This document shows positions 44,871 to 54,170 of a stretch of DNA of 64,000 nt, piece by piece. A program made the position numbers and the translations under genes. The notes beneath the pieces are model-generated. The model saw only the letters and a program-made list of their open reading frames with translations. It was not told where the DNA came from and made no database searches. The first letter of the stretch is position 1. Each line of letters opens with the position of its first letter. The DNA comes from Agrobacterium tumefaciens (GTDB lineage: Bacteria > Pseudomonadota > Alphaproteobacteria > Rhizobiales > Rhizobiaceae): assembly GCF_005221385.1 (NCBI RefSeq), contig NZ_CP039903.1, forward strand, positions 2,232,001 through 2,296,000, written 5' to 3'.

Positions 44871-45252
44871 CAACAGTCACATCGGCCAGAAAACGGCCGG
44901 CCGCGACGTTGAAGACCAGCGCCTTGCGGGTGCCATTGGCGAGCCGGCCATAAAACAGCATGTCGCCGCCGGAATAGCTGACATTGTCGATCACGAAGCC
45001 CTGCGGCAGGCTGGCGGTGACGGCCAGCGGGCCGTTGCCGGTGGGAACGGCAAGATTTGGCGCAGCACTCTGCGTCTGAACCGTTTTCGACGGCCCCATC
45101 GCCTTGTAGACAACCGCACCGAAGACGGCCATAAGGCTGATAAACATCACGGAGCCCGACACGATCTGCAAACGGATCATCTTGCGGCGAACTTTTTCCA
45201 CGGCCGGATCAAGCGGCTTGTCTTCCTGTTCGTCTGGCTCGATCTGCGTCAT
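44860..45252 (-). CDS. Conserved hypothetical single-pass membrane protein
   Basis: The 130-residue product starts MTQIEPDEQEDKPLDPAVEK. It has one membrane segment (IVSGSVMFISLMAVFGAVVY, about 29-48) and a periplasmic domain of ~80 residues with LPQGFVIDNVSYSGGDMLFY and RKALVFNVAAGRFLADV. Not recognised beyond a Rhizobiales conserved type. The start follows AGGGAA; it diverges from the RluD-type gene by 38 bp and overlaps the TrmH-type gene downstream. Confidence 0.75.
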   Translation of the reverse strand: MTQIEPDEQEDKPLDPAVEKVRRKMIRLQIVSGSVMFISLMAVFGAVVYKAMGPSKTVQTQSAAPNLAVPTGNGPLAVTASLPQGFVIDNVSYSGGDMLFYGRLANGTRKALVFNVAAGRFLADVTVDAQ

Positions 45253-45290
45253 CGGGTTCCCTGAAATGCTGATGGATCGGAAAAATAACA

Positions 45291-46313
45291 ATGAACGACC
45301 CCTTTAAACAAGGCGGAGACGCAAGGAAAGTCCTGATTGCCGGGGAAGACGCCGAAGGTCGCCTCGATGTGTGGCTGGTGGGCGAAGTTGGCGGCGATCT
45401 GTCACGCAGCCGCCTGAAGGCGCTGATCGAACAGGGCGCCGTCCTTCTCAACGGAACGCCCGTAACCGAACCGAAAAAGAAGGTGCATCCGGGCGATCGC
45501 ATCGAAATCGTCATGCCGGAACCGGAAGACCCCGTGCCGCAGGGCGAGGATATTCCGCTCGACGTGGAATATGAGGACGAGGACCTGATCGTGCTCATCA
45601 AGCCCGCCGGCCTTGTCGTGCATCCGGGCGCCGGCAACTGGACCGGGACGCTGGTCAACGCCCTCATTCACCATTGCGGCGACAGCCTTTCCGGCATTGG
45701 CGGCGTGAAGCGGCCGGGCATCATGCACCGGCTGGACAAGGAAACCTCCGGCGTCATGGTCGTGGCGAAAAACGACAATGCCCACCGTCATCTTGCCGCG
45801 CAATTTGCCGATCACGGCCGCACCGGGCCGCTGGAGCGGGCCTATAAGGCCGTCGTCTGGGGCCGCCCGCGCACATTGCGCGGCACCATCGATGCTGCCC
45901 TTGGCCGCGGCGCCGACCGCACCAAACGCACCGTCAAACGTGAGGATACCGATGACGCCCGCGAAGCGATCACCCATTACGAGGTAATGGAACGCTTCCA
46001 TGAACGGCCTGACGCATCCTGCCTCGCCTCCATGGTGGAGTGCCGCCTGGAAACCGGCCGCACCCACCAGATCCGCGTGCATATGGCCCATATCGGCCAT
46101 CCGCTGATCGGCGATCCCGAATATGGCGCGTCCTTCCGCACCAAGGCGAACCTTTTGGAAGAACCGGCCAGAAGCACCGTCAACCGCTTTCCGCGACAGG
46201 CGCTGCATGCCTATCTGCTGGCCTTCGAACACCCTCGCACCGGCGAGGTGATGGAGTTCGAAACCGATATGCCTGACGATATGCAAGAACTGCTTGAAGC
46301 CCTGCGCAGCTGA
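45291..46313 (+). CDS. RluA-family pseudouridine synthase (RluD-like)
   Basis: The 340-residue enzyme has an N-terminal S4 RNA-binding domain (GDLSRSRLKALIEQGAVLLN). The catalytic domain has IVLIKPAGLVVHPGAG, the catalytic Asp in GIMHRLDKETSGVMVVAK, LETGRTHQIRVHMAHIGHPL and FPRQALHAYLLAFEHP. RluD makes pseudouridines in helix 69 of 23S rRNA, but RluA-family paralogues differ in target. The N-terminal 20 residues are variable. Confidence 0.93.
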   Translation: MNDPFKQGGDARKVLIAGEDAEGRLDVWLVGEVGGDLSRSRLKALIEQGAVLLNGTPVTEPKKKVHPGDRIEIVMPEPEDPVPQGEDIPLDVEYEDEDLIVLIKPAGLVVHPGAGNWTGTLVNALIHHCGDSLSGIGGVKRPGIMHRLDKETSGVMVVAKNDNAHRHLAAQFADHGRTGPLERAYKAVVWGRPRTLRGTIDAALGRGADRTKRTVKREDTDDAREAITHYEVMERFHERPDASCLASMVECRLETGRTHQIRVHMAHIGHPLIGDPEYGASFRTKANLLEEPARSTVNRFPRQALHAYLLAFEHPRTGEVMEFETDMPDDMQELLEALRS

Positions 46314-46600
46314 AAACTGGTATGGCGCGGTCAAAAAAACCGCGCCACGTATCTCGCCGGAAGTCTCGGATAATAAAAAAAGATTAGCGGATAGCGATAT
46401 TCCGCAGTCGGTCCTTTTTGTAGACCGCCCCAATTTCGCTTCAATCGTCGCACCTCCTCGGCCCCCGCAAGGCTTGTCATCGTCCCCGCAAACACCGTGG
46501 CCGCATGCCGAGCTTGCCGAATAACCGACGCCGCAAGCAACGCCTTCCGTTCGATGCAAAAGCCTGAGCGGAACCGGCATGATGACGGGATCTATCGCGC

Positions 46601-47425
46601 ATGAATATCGAAGACCGCCGGTTCATATTTCAGGATCTACGCAGCATAGAAGGTTATATCGACCCACCCGATGCGCTTGTCTTCAAGGCTTTGCTGCAGG
46701 CGCAGACGCGGGACGATCTCAAGGGTGGAATGGCGGAAATCGGTGTCTATTATGGCCGCTCCTATTTCCTGCTGCGCAAATTCGCTGGGACGCAGGAAAA
46801 GGTGCTGGGCGTCGATCTGTTCGATCTTGATCCGCCCGAAGATGGCAGCCTAGACCAATATGAGCGGCTGATGGAAAACGGCCGCCGGCTGGGTTTTGCC
46901 ATGGATGAGGACTTGATCATCAGGGGCGACAGCACCCGGCTGGCCCCCGCCGAGATCACCTCACGCATCGGCCCGGCGCGCTTCTTCAGCATCGATGGCG
47001 GCCACCACCTGCATCACGTGCTGGCGGATGCGAAACTGGCGATGGAGGTGATCGCCCCGCACGGCATCATCGTTTTCGACGATACCTTCAACCCGGCCTG
47101 GCCGGAGGTGACGGTGGGTGTGGCCGATTTTCTGCGCACCCATGGCCATAGCCTCGTCTGCTTCGGCATGACCAAATATAAAACCTATGTCTGCCGCCGG
47201 GAATTTCACGCGACTTATGCGGGCGCAATTGCCACTGACCCCGATCTGCAGGCGCTTGGCCATGTCGAGACGCAGTTCCTCGGTTCCAACGTCGTGCGCC
47301 TGCACAATCCCATGCGGCGACGGGTAATGTATGAGCTGATGGTACGCTCCGGCCTTGGCGGTTTTTCGGAACGAATCTACCGTTCGAAAGTTAAACAGGT
47401 CAGAGACAATGCCGCCGGAACATAA
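46601..47425 (+). CDS. Class I SAM-dependent methyltransferase
   Basis: A 274-residue protein of the Methyltransf_24 group. It has MAEIGVYYGRSYFLLRKF (motif I region), VLGVDLFDLDPPEDGSL (motif II acidic), IRGDSTRLAP, FFSIDGGHHLHHVLADAKLA and IIVFDDTFNPAWPEV. Such enzymes often modify sugars or are linked to cell-surface polysaccharide genes; none are beside it here. It lies in a 287-bp gap after the RluD-type gene, and rpoH follows 168 bp downstream. Confidence 0.85.
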   Translation: MNIEDRRFIFQDLRSIEGYIDPPDALVFKALLQAQTRDDLKGGMAEIGVYYGRSYFLLRKFAGTQEKVLGVDLFDLDPPEDGSLDQYERLMENGRRLGFAMDEDLIIRGDSTRLAPAEITSRIGPARFFSIDGGHHLHHVLADAKLAMEVIAPHGIIVFDDTFNPAWPEVTVGVADFLRTHGHSLVCFGMTKYKTYVCRREFHATYAGAIATDPDLQALGHVETQFLGSNVVRLHNPMRRRVMYELMVRSGLGGFSERIYRSKVKQVRDNAAGT

Positions 47426-47448
47426 CGCATGTGTGAACGCAGCGTTCG

Positions 47449-47477
47449 CTTGAAACGCGGCGGGCGCATACATATCT
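47449..47477 (+). promoter_or_regulatory. Candidate heat-shock (sigma-32) promoter of rpoH
   Basis: CTTGAAA (47449-47455) and CATATCT (47471-47477), 15 bp apart, resemble the RpoH consensus CTTGAAA with a downstream CCCATNT-like box. It lies 117 bp before the rpoH ATG. Autoregulation of rpoH by its own product is reported for alphaproteobacteria, but this assignment is a pattern match only. Confidence 0.4.
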
Positions 47478-47593
47478 GTCACATGGGTTCGTGCGGGGTC
47501 GGTAACGACCCGCAGCTTACGGCGTGCCTCGGGCGGGTGATTTTGCCACGCCAGAGAGGGCGCCGTTCCAGACCATAGATAAGGGGGTGCTTT

Positions 47594-48496
47594 ATGGCCC
47601 GCAATAGTTTGCCTACGATTACGGCCGGTGAAGCCGGTCTCAATAGATATCTCGACGACATCCGTAAATTTCCGATGCTGGAGCCGCAGGAAGAGTACAT
47701 GCTTGGCAAGCGTTACGCCGAGCATGGCGACCGCGACGCCGCCCATAAGCTCGTCACCAGCCATCTGCGTCTCGTTGCCAAGATTGCCATGGGTTATCGC
47801 GGTTATGGCCTGCCGATCGGCGAAGTCGTGTCCGAAGGCAATGTCGGCCTGATGCAGGCGGTGAAGAAGTTCGATCCGGAACGCGGTTTCCGTCTTGCCA
47901 CCTATGCCATGTGGTGGATCAAGGCCTCGATCCAGGAATATATCCTGCGTTCGTGGTCGTTGGTAAAGATGGGCACGACGGCCAACCAGAAGCGACTGTT
48001 CTTCAACCTGCGCCGGCTGAAGGGCCGTATCCAGGCAATCGACGACGGTGATCTGAAGCCGGAACACGTCAAGGAAATCGCCACCAAGCTGCAGGTTTCC
48101 GAAGAAGAAGTCATCTCGATGAACCGCCGCCTGCATGGCGACGCGTCTCTGAATGCGCCGATCAAGGCTTCCGAAGGTGAGTCCGGCCAATGGCAGGACT
48201 GGCTGGTGGACGACCATGACAGCCAGGAAGCCGTGTTGATCGAGCAGGACGAACTGGAAACCCGCCGCCGCATGCTGGCAAAGGCCATGGGCGTGCTGAA
48301 CGACCGTGAGCGCCGTATCTTCGAGGCTCGCCGCCTTGCGGAAGATCCGGTGACGCTGGAGGAACTCTCCTCAGAGTTCGACATCAGCCGCGAACGCGTG
48401 CGCCAGATCGAGGTTCGCGCTTTCGAGAAGGTTCAGGAAGCGGTGCAGAAGGAAGCGCTGGAAGCTGCGCGCGCATTGCGCGTGGTGGATGCGTAA
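47594..48496 (+). CDS. rpoH: Heat-shock sigma factor RpoH (sigma-32)
   Basis: RpoH (300 aa) directs transcription of heat-shock genes. It has the conserved region 2 (HKLVTSHLRLVAKIAMGYRG, then DPERGFRLATYAMWWIKASIQEYIL), the RpoH box NQKRLFFNLRRLKG that distinguishes sigma-32, and region 4 with ERRIFEARRL and FDISRERVRQIEVRAFEKV. AAGGGGG lies 6 bases before the ATG. It ends in a strong terminator. Confidence 0.98.
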   Translation: MARNSLPTITAGEAGLNRYLDDIRKFPMLEPQEEYMLGKRYAEHGDRDAAHKLVTSHLRLVAKIAMGYRGYGLPIGEVVSEGNVGLMQAVKKFDPERGFRLATYAMWWIKASIQEYILRSWSLVKMGTTANQKRLFFNLRRLKGRIQAIDDGDLKPEHVKEIATKLQVSEEEVISMNRRLHGDASLNAPIKASEGESGQWQDWLVDDHDSQEAVLIEQDELETRRRMLAKAMGVLNDRERRIFEARRLAEDPVTLEELSSEFDISRERVRQIEVRAFEKVQEAVQKEALEAARALRVVDA

Positions 48497-48524
48497 GCCG
48501 TCCTTAAACGTCCAAGTCAATATG

Positions 48525-48558
48525 AAGCCCGCAGATCGCAAGATCTGCGGGCTTTTTG
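48525..48558 (+). terminator. Terminator of rpoH
   Basis: AAGCCCGCAGATC (48525-48537) pairs with GATCTGCGGGCTT (48542-48554), a 13-bp perfect stem with a 4-nt loop, followed by TTTGTTTG. It begins 29 bp after the rpoH stop. Confidence 0.93.
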
Positions 48559-48596
48559 TTTGCCAGACGCATGGTTGCGGAGAACCGGTGGGCGTT

Positions 48597-48776
48597 GCCC
48601 CCTCATCGCCTCGCTTGCGCTCCGGCACTTCTCCCCGGCGGGGAGAAGAATTTGCGGCGACGTCTCATTCCGCATCAAATGTCAGGGACTATGTCTGAAG
48701 AGCGCAATCGGGCGCGGCAGTTTCTTCTCCCCGCCGGGGAGAAGTGCCGGAGCGTAAGCGAGGCGATGAGGGGGCA
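48597..48776. repeat. RIME-like repeat variant, copy 6 (arms turned outward)
   Basis: Left arm GCCCCCTCATCGCCTCGCTT with CTCCCCGGCGGGGAGAAG (48597-48650) is the inverted copy of the right arm CTCCCCGCCGGGGAGAAG with AAGCGAGGCGATGAGGGGGC (48721-48776). The core arms carry GCCTCGCTTGCGCTCCGGCA instead of the CCGCTGCCGCGGA of other copies, and the stem-loop ends face each other. About 70 bp of unique sequence separates the arms. Confidence 0.8.
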
Positions 48777-48801
48777 AGCTCTCGGCAAGCCCCCAAAATC
48801 A

Positions 48802-51084
48802 TCACTGACCGCCGGCAGCAGGAGCCGCCGCCGCCCATTCGCTGAGCGCCTTGTCGAAGGCGGCGATGCCGTCATTGCCCTTTTGCAGCGTCAGAAGCGC
48901 GCGGCGACCGTTGCGATAGGAGACCGGGATGTCGATCCAGTTGCGGCTCTTCAGCAGCTCCAGATTGGTCTTCATCGCATCCGGGAAGTCGTTAAGCGCG
49001 ATCATGTGGAAATCGTCGGTGATCTTGGCCGGAACCGCGATCAGGGCATTGCCGCGATCCTGCTCCGTGCTCTTCATCGCGATACGCTGGACGCTGTCGA
49101 TCGCGCCGCCTTCGAAACCGGGCGAAACCGAGAAGACTATCTCGATCAGGTGGCTGGCCGGCAGGGACGGATCGGTGTTGCGCTTGAAGGTAATAAGCGC
49201 ACTCAAGCCGCGGCCGGGAACCGTGATCTGGCCCTGAACGGTGGGCGATGGCTTGCCTTCCGCATCATTTTCCTGCTGCAGCGACCAGGAAACGCTGCCC
49301 TGAATGGCCGTTGGAACGGTCTGGCCCAGCACTTCCTCGTAAAGGAACATGCGATCGCCGGTGGCGGCAGCGGCAGGTTGCTGGGCCGGCGGCGTGCCGG
49401 CAGGTGTTCCATTGGGCGTTCCTGCGGGCGCGCCGGCAGTATTGGCCGGAGCCTCACCCGCAGGCGGCGGCGCGACGTTCTGCTCGTAAACCGACTGGCC
49501 TTCTGCCGTAACCGGCTGGCCGTTCGCGCCCGGCGCAGGTCCCTCGTCACGCTCGGTCCCGTCGGCCAGAAGCCGCTGGGTAAACTTCGTGCCGGTCACG
49601 GAACCATCGTCGCCATGCGTCGGCGTCTGGTGGTTTGCCGGCTGCTGCCCGGTGGCGGGCGGCTGCTGGGTTGCAGGCGGCGTCGATGTCTGCGCTTCAC
49701 CTGTCGGAGTAGTGGCCGGAGGCGTCTGGGTCTGGCCACCATTCTGTGCCGATTGCACCAGCCCGCCGACCATGTCGTTCAGGGCGTCGCGGTTCATCCA
49801 CAGCGCATAACCGCCACCTGCCAGAAGCCCGGCCCCGACAAGGGCAAGCACAAGCGACGCATAGTTGCGGCGCGGCTTCTTCTTGACCATGTAGGCGGGC
49901 GTCGCGGCACCTGCGCCCACGGCGGGTGTATCGTCCGCAGTTGCCCGGCTGGAAGACGACGCGCCATCGTAGCCGATCAGCTCATCCAGATCGTCCCAGG
50001 GGGTGCGTTCCTTGTTGTCCTTGGCCGGTGTCTGATCGCCGAAGGGATCATTGTCGGCGCGCGGCAGAGCCGGCGCGTCCTTGGCCGGAATGGCGATCTC
50101 CGTGTCCTGGAAATAGGACGAGAAATCCTCAACGACGGCAGACTTTTTCGGTGTCGTATCGTCCGCCTGGCGCGGTTCGGAAAATTCATCCTGCCGGCCG
50201 AAGACCGGATCGTGATCGACTGCCGCATGGCCGAAGCGGTCATCCGCATCGCGCTTTTCCGGCTCGAAATTCACCGCCAGGTCCTGATAATGCTGCGCGG
50301 CATAACCGGCAACCAGCGGGCGCTCGTCCGTCTCGGCACGCACGTCGGCATAGTCGTCAGCGGCGGGCGCATCGTCGGCCTGCGTTTCTTCAAGCTTGCG
50401 CCAGTCGTCCTCATCCACCGGCTTTGCCCAATGGGCGGGAACGGACGTGTCATCTTCGCGCGGCGCGGTTTCGAATTCGCGATCGTGCTCGTCAGCCGCG
50501 CGATAGGCCGGCTCTTCCTCCGCACGGGTGAAATAGGTTCCGTGCGTTTCATCGGAAACGGCGGGCGTTATCGGCGCGGGCGCTTCATAGAGCTCTTCCG
50601 GCTCGCGCTCTTCTTCACGCTGTTCCTCATAAACCTGCTCATCCTGCTCGGCGGCGGCGGAAACCGGCGCTTCGTGGCGAGGCTCTTCCTCGACGGCGGG
50701 TTCTTCATAAGCCGGCTCTGGCTGTGCGGCCTCGGTCGAGGCGGGTTCTTCCGCCTCGACAGGCTCGGCGGCATGGGCCGCGCGATCCTCATCGATATCG
50801 TGCTGATGGTAAGGTGCTGCGGCCTCTTCGGCAGCGGAGGAGAATTCTTCATCCTCCTCCAGCGCCGGAAGCGCCTCGGCATATTCGCTGTCCACCTCGG
50901 CGATTGCGGCGTCCAGCTTGGCGATCTGCCGGCGCAACAATTCTTCCGGCGGACGTGGCTTCATATTCTCGAGTTGGCGCACAACCGCACTGCGCGCCTT
51001 GTCGTAAACCTTCGCCCGGTTTTCGGGAGTATTGTTCGCCAAGCCATCCACGGCCTTGCGAATGACTGCTACAAAATCCGCCAT
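48802..51084 (-). CDS. Large bitopic protein of unknown function
   Basis: A 760-residue protein starting MADFVAVIRKAVDGLANNTP. A short helical N-terminal domain (1-70) has RPPEELLRRQIAKLDAAIAE. An acidic disordered region (70-400) rich in Glu, Ala and Pro follows, then a basic patch (KKKPRRN), one membrane segment (YASLVLALVGAGLLAGGGYALW, ~420) and an exported Pro/Thr/Gln/Ala-rich linker. The folded C-terminal domain (~565-760) has VSWSLQQENDAEG, IEIVFSVSPGFEGGAID and WIDIPVSYRNGRRALLTLQKG. Not recognised as a characterised family. It lies upstream of the rpoH-side repeat, 70 bp from purA's stop. Confidence 0.8.
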   Translation of the reverse strand: MADFVAVIRKAVDGLANNTPENRAKVYDKARSAVVRQLENMKPRPPEELLRRQIAKLDAAIAEVDSEYAEALPALEEDEEFSSAAEEAAAPYHQHDIDEDRAAHAAEPVEAEEPASTEAAQPEPAYEEPAVEEEPRHEAPVSAAAEQDEQVYEEQREEEREPEELYEAPAPITPAVSDETHGTYFTRAEEEPAYRAADEHDREFETAPREDDTSVPAHWAKPVDEDDWRKLEETQADDAPAADDYADVRAETDERPLVAGYAAQHYQDLAVNFEPEKRDADDRFGHAAVDHDPVFGRQDEFSEPRQADDTTPKKSAVVEDFSSYFQDTEIAIPAKDAPALPRADNDPFGDQTPAKDNKERTPWDDLDELIGYDGASSSSRATADDTPAVGAGAATPAYMVKKKPRRNYASLVLALVGAGLLAGGGYALWMNRDALNDMVGGLVQSAQNGGQTQTPPATTPTGEAQTSTPPATQQPPATGQQPANHQTPTHGDDGSVTGTKFTQRLLADGTERDEGPAPGANGQPVTAEGQSVYEQNVAPPPAGEAPANTAGAPAGTPNGTPAGTPPAQQPAAAATGDRMFLYEEVLGQTVPTAIQGSVSWSLQQENDAEGKPSPTVQGQITVPGRGLSALITFKRNTDPSLPASHLIEIVFSVSPGFEGGAIDSVQRIAMKSTEQDRGNALIAVPAKITDDFHMIALNDFPDAMKTNLELLKSRNWIDIPVSYRNGRRALLTLQKGNDGIAAFDKALSEWAAAAPAAGGQ

Positions 51085-51154
51085 AAGCACTTTCTCGTCG
51101 TGACCGGCGACGTACCGGCCCGATATGGTTTATGAATCTAGATCGCCGAGGACA

Positions 51155-52453
51155 TTAATCCTCAAACGGATCAGTCACAAGTATGGTGTCGTCACGCTCC
51201 GGACTTGTCGACAGAAGCGCGACAGGCGCCCCGATCAATTCCTCGACCTGACGGACATATTTGATTGCCTGAGCAGGCAAATCCGCCCATTTTCGGGCAC
51301 CGACGGTAGATTCCTTCCAGCCTTCCAGCGTGATGTAGATCGGCTCGACGCGCGCCTGCGCGCCCTGGCTGGCCGGAAGATGGTCGATTTCCTGCCCGTC
51401 AAGCTTGTAGCCGACGCAGATTTTCAGCTCGTCGAGACCGTCAAGCACGTCAAGCTTGGTGAGCGCGATGCCGGTAATACCATTGGTGGCGACCGACTGG
51501 CGCACCAGTGCGGCATCGAACCAGCCGCAACGGCGCTTGCGGCCGGTGACGGTGCCGAATTCATGGCCCTTTTCGCCCAGGAACTGACCGATCTCGTCAT
51601 TCAGCTCGGTCGGGAACGGACCTTCGCCAACGCGGGTGGTGTAAGCCTTGGTGATGCCGAGAATGTAACCCAGCGAACCCGGACCCATGCCCGAACCGGC
51701 GGCGGCCTGGCCGGCAACCGTGTTGGAAGAGGTCACATAGGGGTATGTGCCGTGGTCGATATCGAGCAGCGAGCCTTGAGCGCCCTCAAACAGGATGCGC
51801 GCACCGGCGCGGCGCTTCTTGTCGAGCAGCAGCCACACGGTTTCGCTGAACGGCAGGATGCGCTCGGCAATCGAGCCCAGCTCTTCCATGATCGTCTCGT
51901 GCGAAACTTCGGTCGCGCCGAAACCGCGGCGAAGCGCGTTGTGATGCGTGAGGATACGGTCGACCTTGGCGGAAAGCGCCTCCATATCGGCCAGATCCAT
52001 GACGCGGATGGCGCGGCGACCAACCTTGTCTTCGTAAGCCGGGCCGATGCCGCGACGGGTGGTGCCGATCTTCGTGCCGCTGTTGGAGGCGGCGTCTTCG
52101 CGCATGCCGTCCAGCTCGCGGTGCAGCGAAAGAATAAGGGTGGCATTGTCGGCGATACGCAGGTTTTCCGGGGTAACCTTGACGCCCTGCGCTTCCAGAC
52201 GGCCGATTTCGGCGATCAGCGCATGCGGATCGACCACGACACCATTGCCGATGACGGCGAGCTTGCCGGGACGCACGACGCCGGACGGCAGAAGCGAAAG
52301 CTTGTAGCTGATGCCATCGATGACAAGCGTATGGCCGGCATTATGGCCGCCCTGATACCGCACGACGACATCTGCCCGCTCGGACAGCCAGTCGACAATC
52401 TTGCCTTTGCCTTCGTCGCCCCATTGCGAGCCGACCACCACAACATTCGTCAT
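51155..52453 (-). CDS. purA: Adenylosuccinate synthetase PurA
   Basis: PurA (432 aa) joins IMP and aspartate with GTP to make adenylosuccinate in AMP synthesis. It has the GTP loop [11 protein letters not shown] (residues 8-18) with catalytic Asp13-type residue, [40 protein letters not shown] and the IMP site [16 protein letters not shown] segment ([21 protein letters not shown]). Length is typical. It diverges from the EamA gene by 220 bp. Confidence 0.98.
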   Translation of the reverse strand: MTNVVVVGSQWGDEGKGKIVDWLSERADVVVRYQGGHNAGHTLVIDGISYKLSLLPSGVVRPGKLAVIGNGVVVDPHALIAEIGRLEAQGVKVTPENLRIADNATLILSLHRELDGMREDAASNSGTKIGTTRRGIGPAYEDKVGRRAIRVMDLADMEALSAKVDRILTHHNALRRGFGATEVSHETIMEELGSIAERILPFSETVWLLLDKKRRAGARILFEGAQGSLLDIDHGTYPYVTSSNTVAGQAAAGSGMGPGSLGYILGITKAYTTRVGEGPFPTELNDEIGQFLGEKGHEFGTVTGRKRRCGWFDAALVRQSVATNGITGIALTKLDVLDGLDELKICVGYKLDGQEIDHLPASQGAQARVEPIYITLEGWKESTVGARKWADLPAQAIKYVRQVEELIGAPVALLSTSPERDDTILVTDPFED

Positions 52454-52673
52454 TTCTTGCTTTCCTGCTCATGGCGCTTGCGCGCCCGATAACCCGATGG
52501 GAAACCCAAACCCGCGAATGTATACTGTGTTGTTTTACGGAAAGCGACCCTGTTTCTTATGGAGAATTTTGCTTTTTCCGTGACAAGGCGTGGATTTCCC
52601 GCATTATCTCGCCCCGTGGGGCCCAAGCGCGGGCGCAAGACCGCCATTCACCCCTTAACCGTTTTCCCGCCCC

Positions 52674-53582
52674 GTGAAGAAGCGAAACATCAGCGTGCCC
52701 TCCAAAGCCTATATCGCCCTCATCATCGCCACGCTCTGCTGGGGCGGCAACACCGTTGCCGGCAAGCTGGCCGTCGGCCACATCAGCCCCATGGCCTTCA
52801 CCTTCCTGCGCTGGGTCTTCGCCGTCGCCATCATCTTCGCCATTTCCGTGCCGCAACTCATCAAGGACTGGCCGGTGGTGAAAAAGCGCCTGCCGTATTT
52901 CTTCGTGCTCGGCAGCGTCGGTTACACCGCCTTCAACGTGTTTCTCTACACGGCCCTGCAGCACACCTCCGCCATCAATGCCGCCGTTATTCAGGCCGGC
53001 ATTCCCATGGTCATCTTCGTCCTGAACTTCATCCTGTTCCGCACCCGCGTGCTGTTCGGCCAGATCGTCGGCTTCTGTCTCACCATATCAGGCGTGGCGC
53101 TTCTCGCCTCGCATGGCGATCCGGTCTCGTTGCTGCAACTGGAAATGAATGTCGGCGACGCGATCATGCTGCTCGCCGTGCTCGTCTATGCCATCTACAC
53201 CGTCATCCTGCGCTGGAAACCGGCGGTCGACTGGCGCACCCTGATGGCCATCCCCGCCTTCTTCGCCCTCCTCACCTCCGTGCCGCTGATCTTCTGGGAA
53301 ATCTCACGCGAGAGCGTCGTCTGGCCGGATCAGAAGGGCTGGGTGCTGGTGGTCTATGCCGCCATTTTTGCGTCCCTCGTCGCGCAGATCCTGTATATCA
53401 AGGGCGTTGAACAGATCGGCGCCAACCGCGCCGGCCTCTTCATCAACCTCGTACCCGTCTTCGGCACGCTTCTTTCCGTCGTGGTGCTCAGCGAAACCCT
53501 GCACACCTACCAGATTGCGGCACTCGTCATGGCGCTCGCCGGCATTGCCGTCGCGGAACGAAAAAAATCGCCGGCTTCCTGA
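52674..53582 (+). CDS. EamA/DMT-family transporter
   Basis: A 302-residue membrane protein with ten predicted segments in two EamA repeats. It has ALIIATLCWGGNTVAGKLAV (start of repeat 1), LYTALQHTSAINAAVIQAGIP, and the second repeat AIMLLAVLVYAIYTVILRW with GANRAGLFINLVPVFGTLLSV. Such transporters export amino acids or other metabolites; the substrate is unknown. The GTG at 52674 (MKKRNISV) has a poor ribosome site; a GTG seven codons on is an alternative. Confidence 0.9.
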   Translation: MKKRNISVPSKAYIALIIATLCWGGNTVAGKLAVGHISPMAFTFLRWVFAVAIIFAISVPQLIKDWPVVKKRLPYFFVLGSVGYTAFNVFLYTALQHTSAINAAVIQAGIPMVIFVLNFILFRTRVLFGQIVGFCLTISGVALLASHGDPVSLLQLEMNVGDAIMLLAVLVYAIYTVILRWKPAVDWRTLMAIPAFFALLTSVPLIFWEISRESVVWPDQKGWVLVVYAAIFASLVAQILYIKGVEQIGANRAGLFINLVPVFGTLLSVVVLSETLHTYQIAALVMALAGIAVAERKKSPAS

Positions 53583-53609
53583 TCCAGATAGGATCAGGAA
53601 AAACCGGCG
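53569..53609 (+). terminator. Stem-loop spanning the EamA stop codon
   Basis: CGCCGG (53569-53574) with CCGGCG (53604-53609), and TTCCTGATCC (53576-53585) with GGATCAGGAA (53591-53600), form a long interrupted stem that includes the TGA stop. There is no T tract on the plus strand, so it may serve as 3' RNA stabiliser or as a terminator for the opposite gene. Confidence 0.55.
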
Positions 53610-53636
53610 TAGTCTGGCAGGCATGAAGAGATGGGC

Positions 53637-54170
53637 TTAAAGCGCGGTTTCGCGCTCGGCCGGAGAAAAGACGGCATTACCGAGAACGATATCGCCCTTG
53701 TCGGTTGTAACGATCAGCACTTTTTCGAGCGATCCGTCATTGTTTAGCGAAAAGGCGAGGCGCAGCGCGCTCGAAGACCAGCCGGCACCGGCAAGCGCCG
53801 TGCGCTTGATCGCGGCGCAATCACCACAATCGCCAAGGCTTAACGAAGGTGTTGCCGGCACATCGGTTGCGAAGCCGGAAAAATAATCATCGAGCGCACC
53901 CATGGTGGCGTTTACATCGCGGTTGACGCGCAACAGTTCCTCACGACGCTCGCCGTTAAGCGGCGCGGCAATCGTCGAAACACATTGGCCGGCGGAAAGA
54001 ACACAGCCATCAAAACCGCCCGGCGCCGAAACACCGATCTCCGTCACCGCGCTCTTTTCAACAGCGGCAAAACCACGGGCAAAACCGGCAGCACCCGCCG
54101 CATCGGCGTGGGTGGACATGGAAGCAACGACAATTCCGCAGATGGCAGCAGCAATAATCTTCTTCAACAT
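53637..54170 (-). CDS. Transglutaminase-like (BTLCP) exported protein, probably inactive
   Basis: The 177-residue protein has a signal peptide (KKIIAAAICGIVVASMSTHADA) and the BTLCP fold: LLRVNRDVNATMGALDDYF, then GDCGDCAAIKRTALAGAGW with the Cys of the active-site GDC motif (C115). The family normally follows with GHAVLTV holding the catalytic His. Here the position reads SLEKVLIVTTDKGD, with Glu-Lys in place of Gly-His. The Asp after it is kept. The protein is also short for the family. It is probably a non-catalytic, ligand-binding homologue. Confidence 0.72.
   Translation of the reverse strand: MLKKIIAAAICGIVVASMSTHADAAGAAGFARGFAAVEKSAVTEIGVSAPGGFDGCVLSAGQCVSTIAAPLNGERREELLRVNRDVNATMGALDDYFSGFATDVPATPSLSLGDCGDCAAIKRTALAGAGWSSSALRLAFSLNNDGSLEKVLIVTTDKGDIVLGNAVFSPAERETAL

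Noticed and set aside
46324..46346. GGCGCGGT/ACCGCGCC stem after the RluD-type gene as a terminator
   Set aside because: The stem is perfect but the loop holds the A tract and no T run follows, so a terminator call is not justified.
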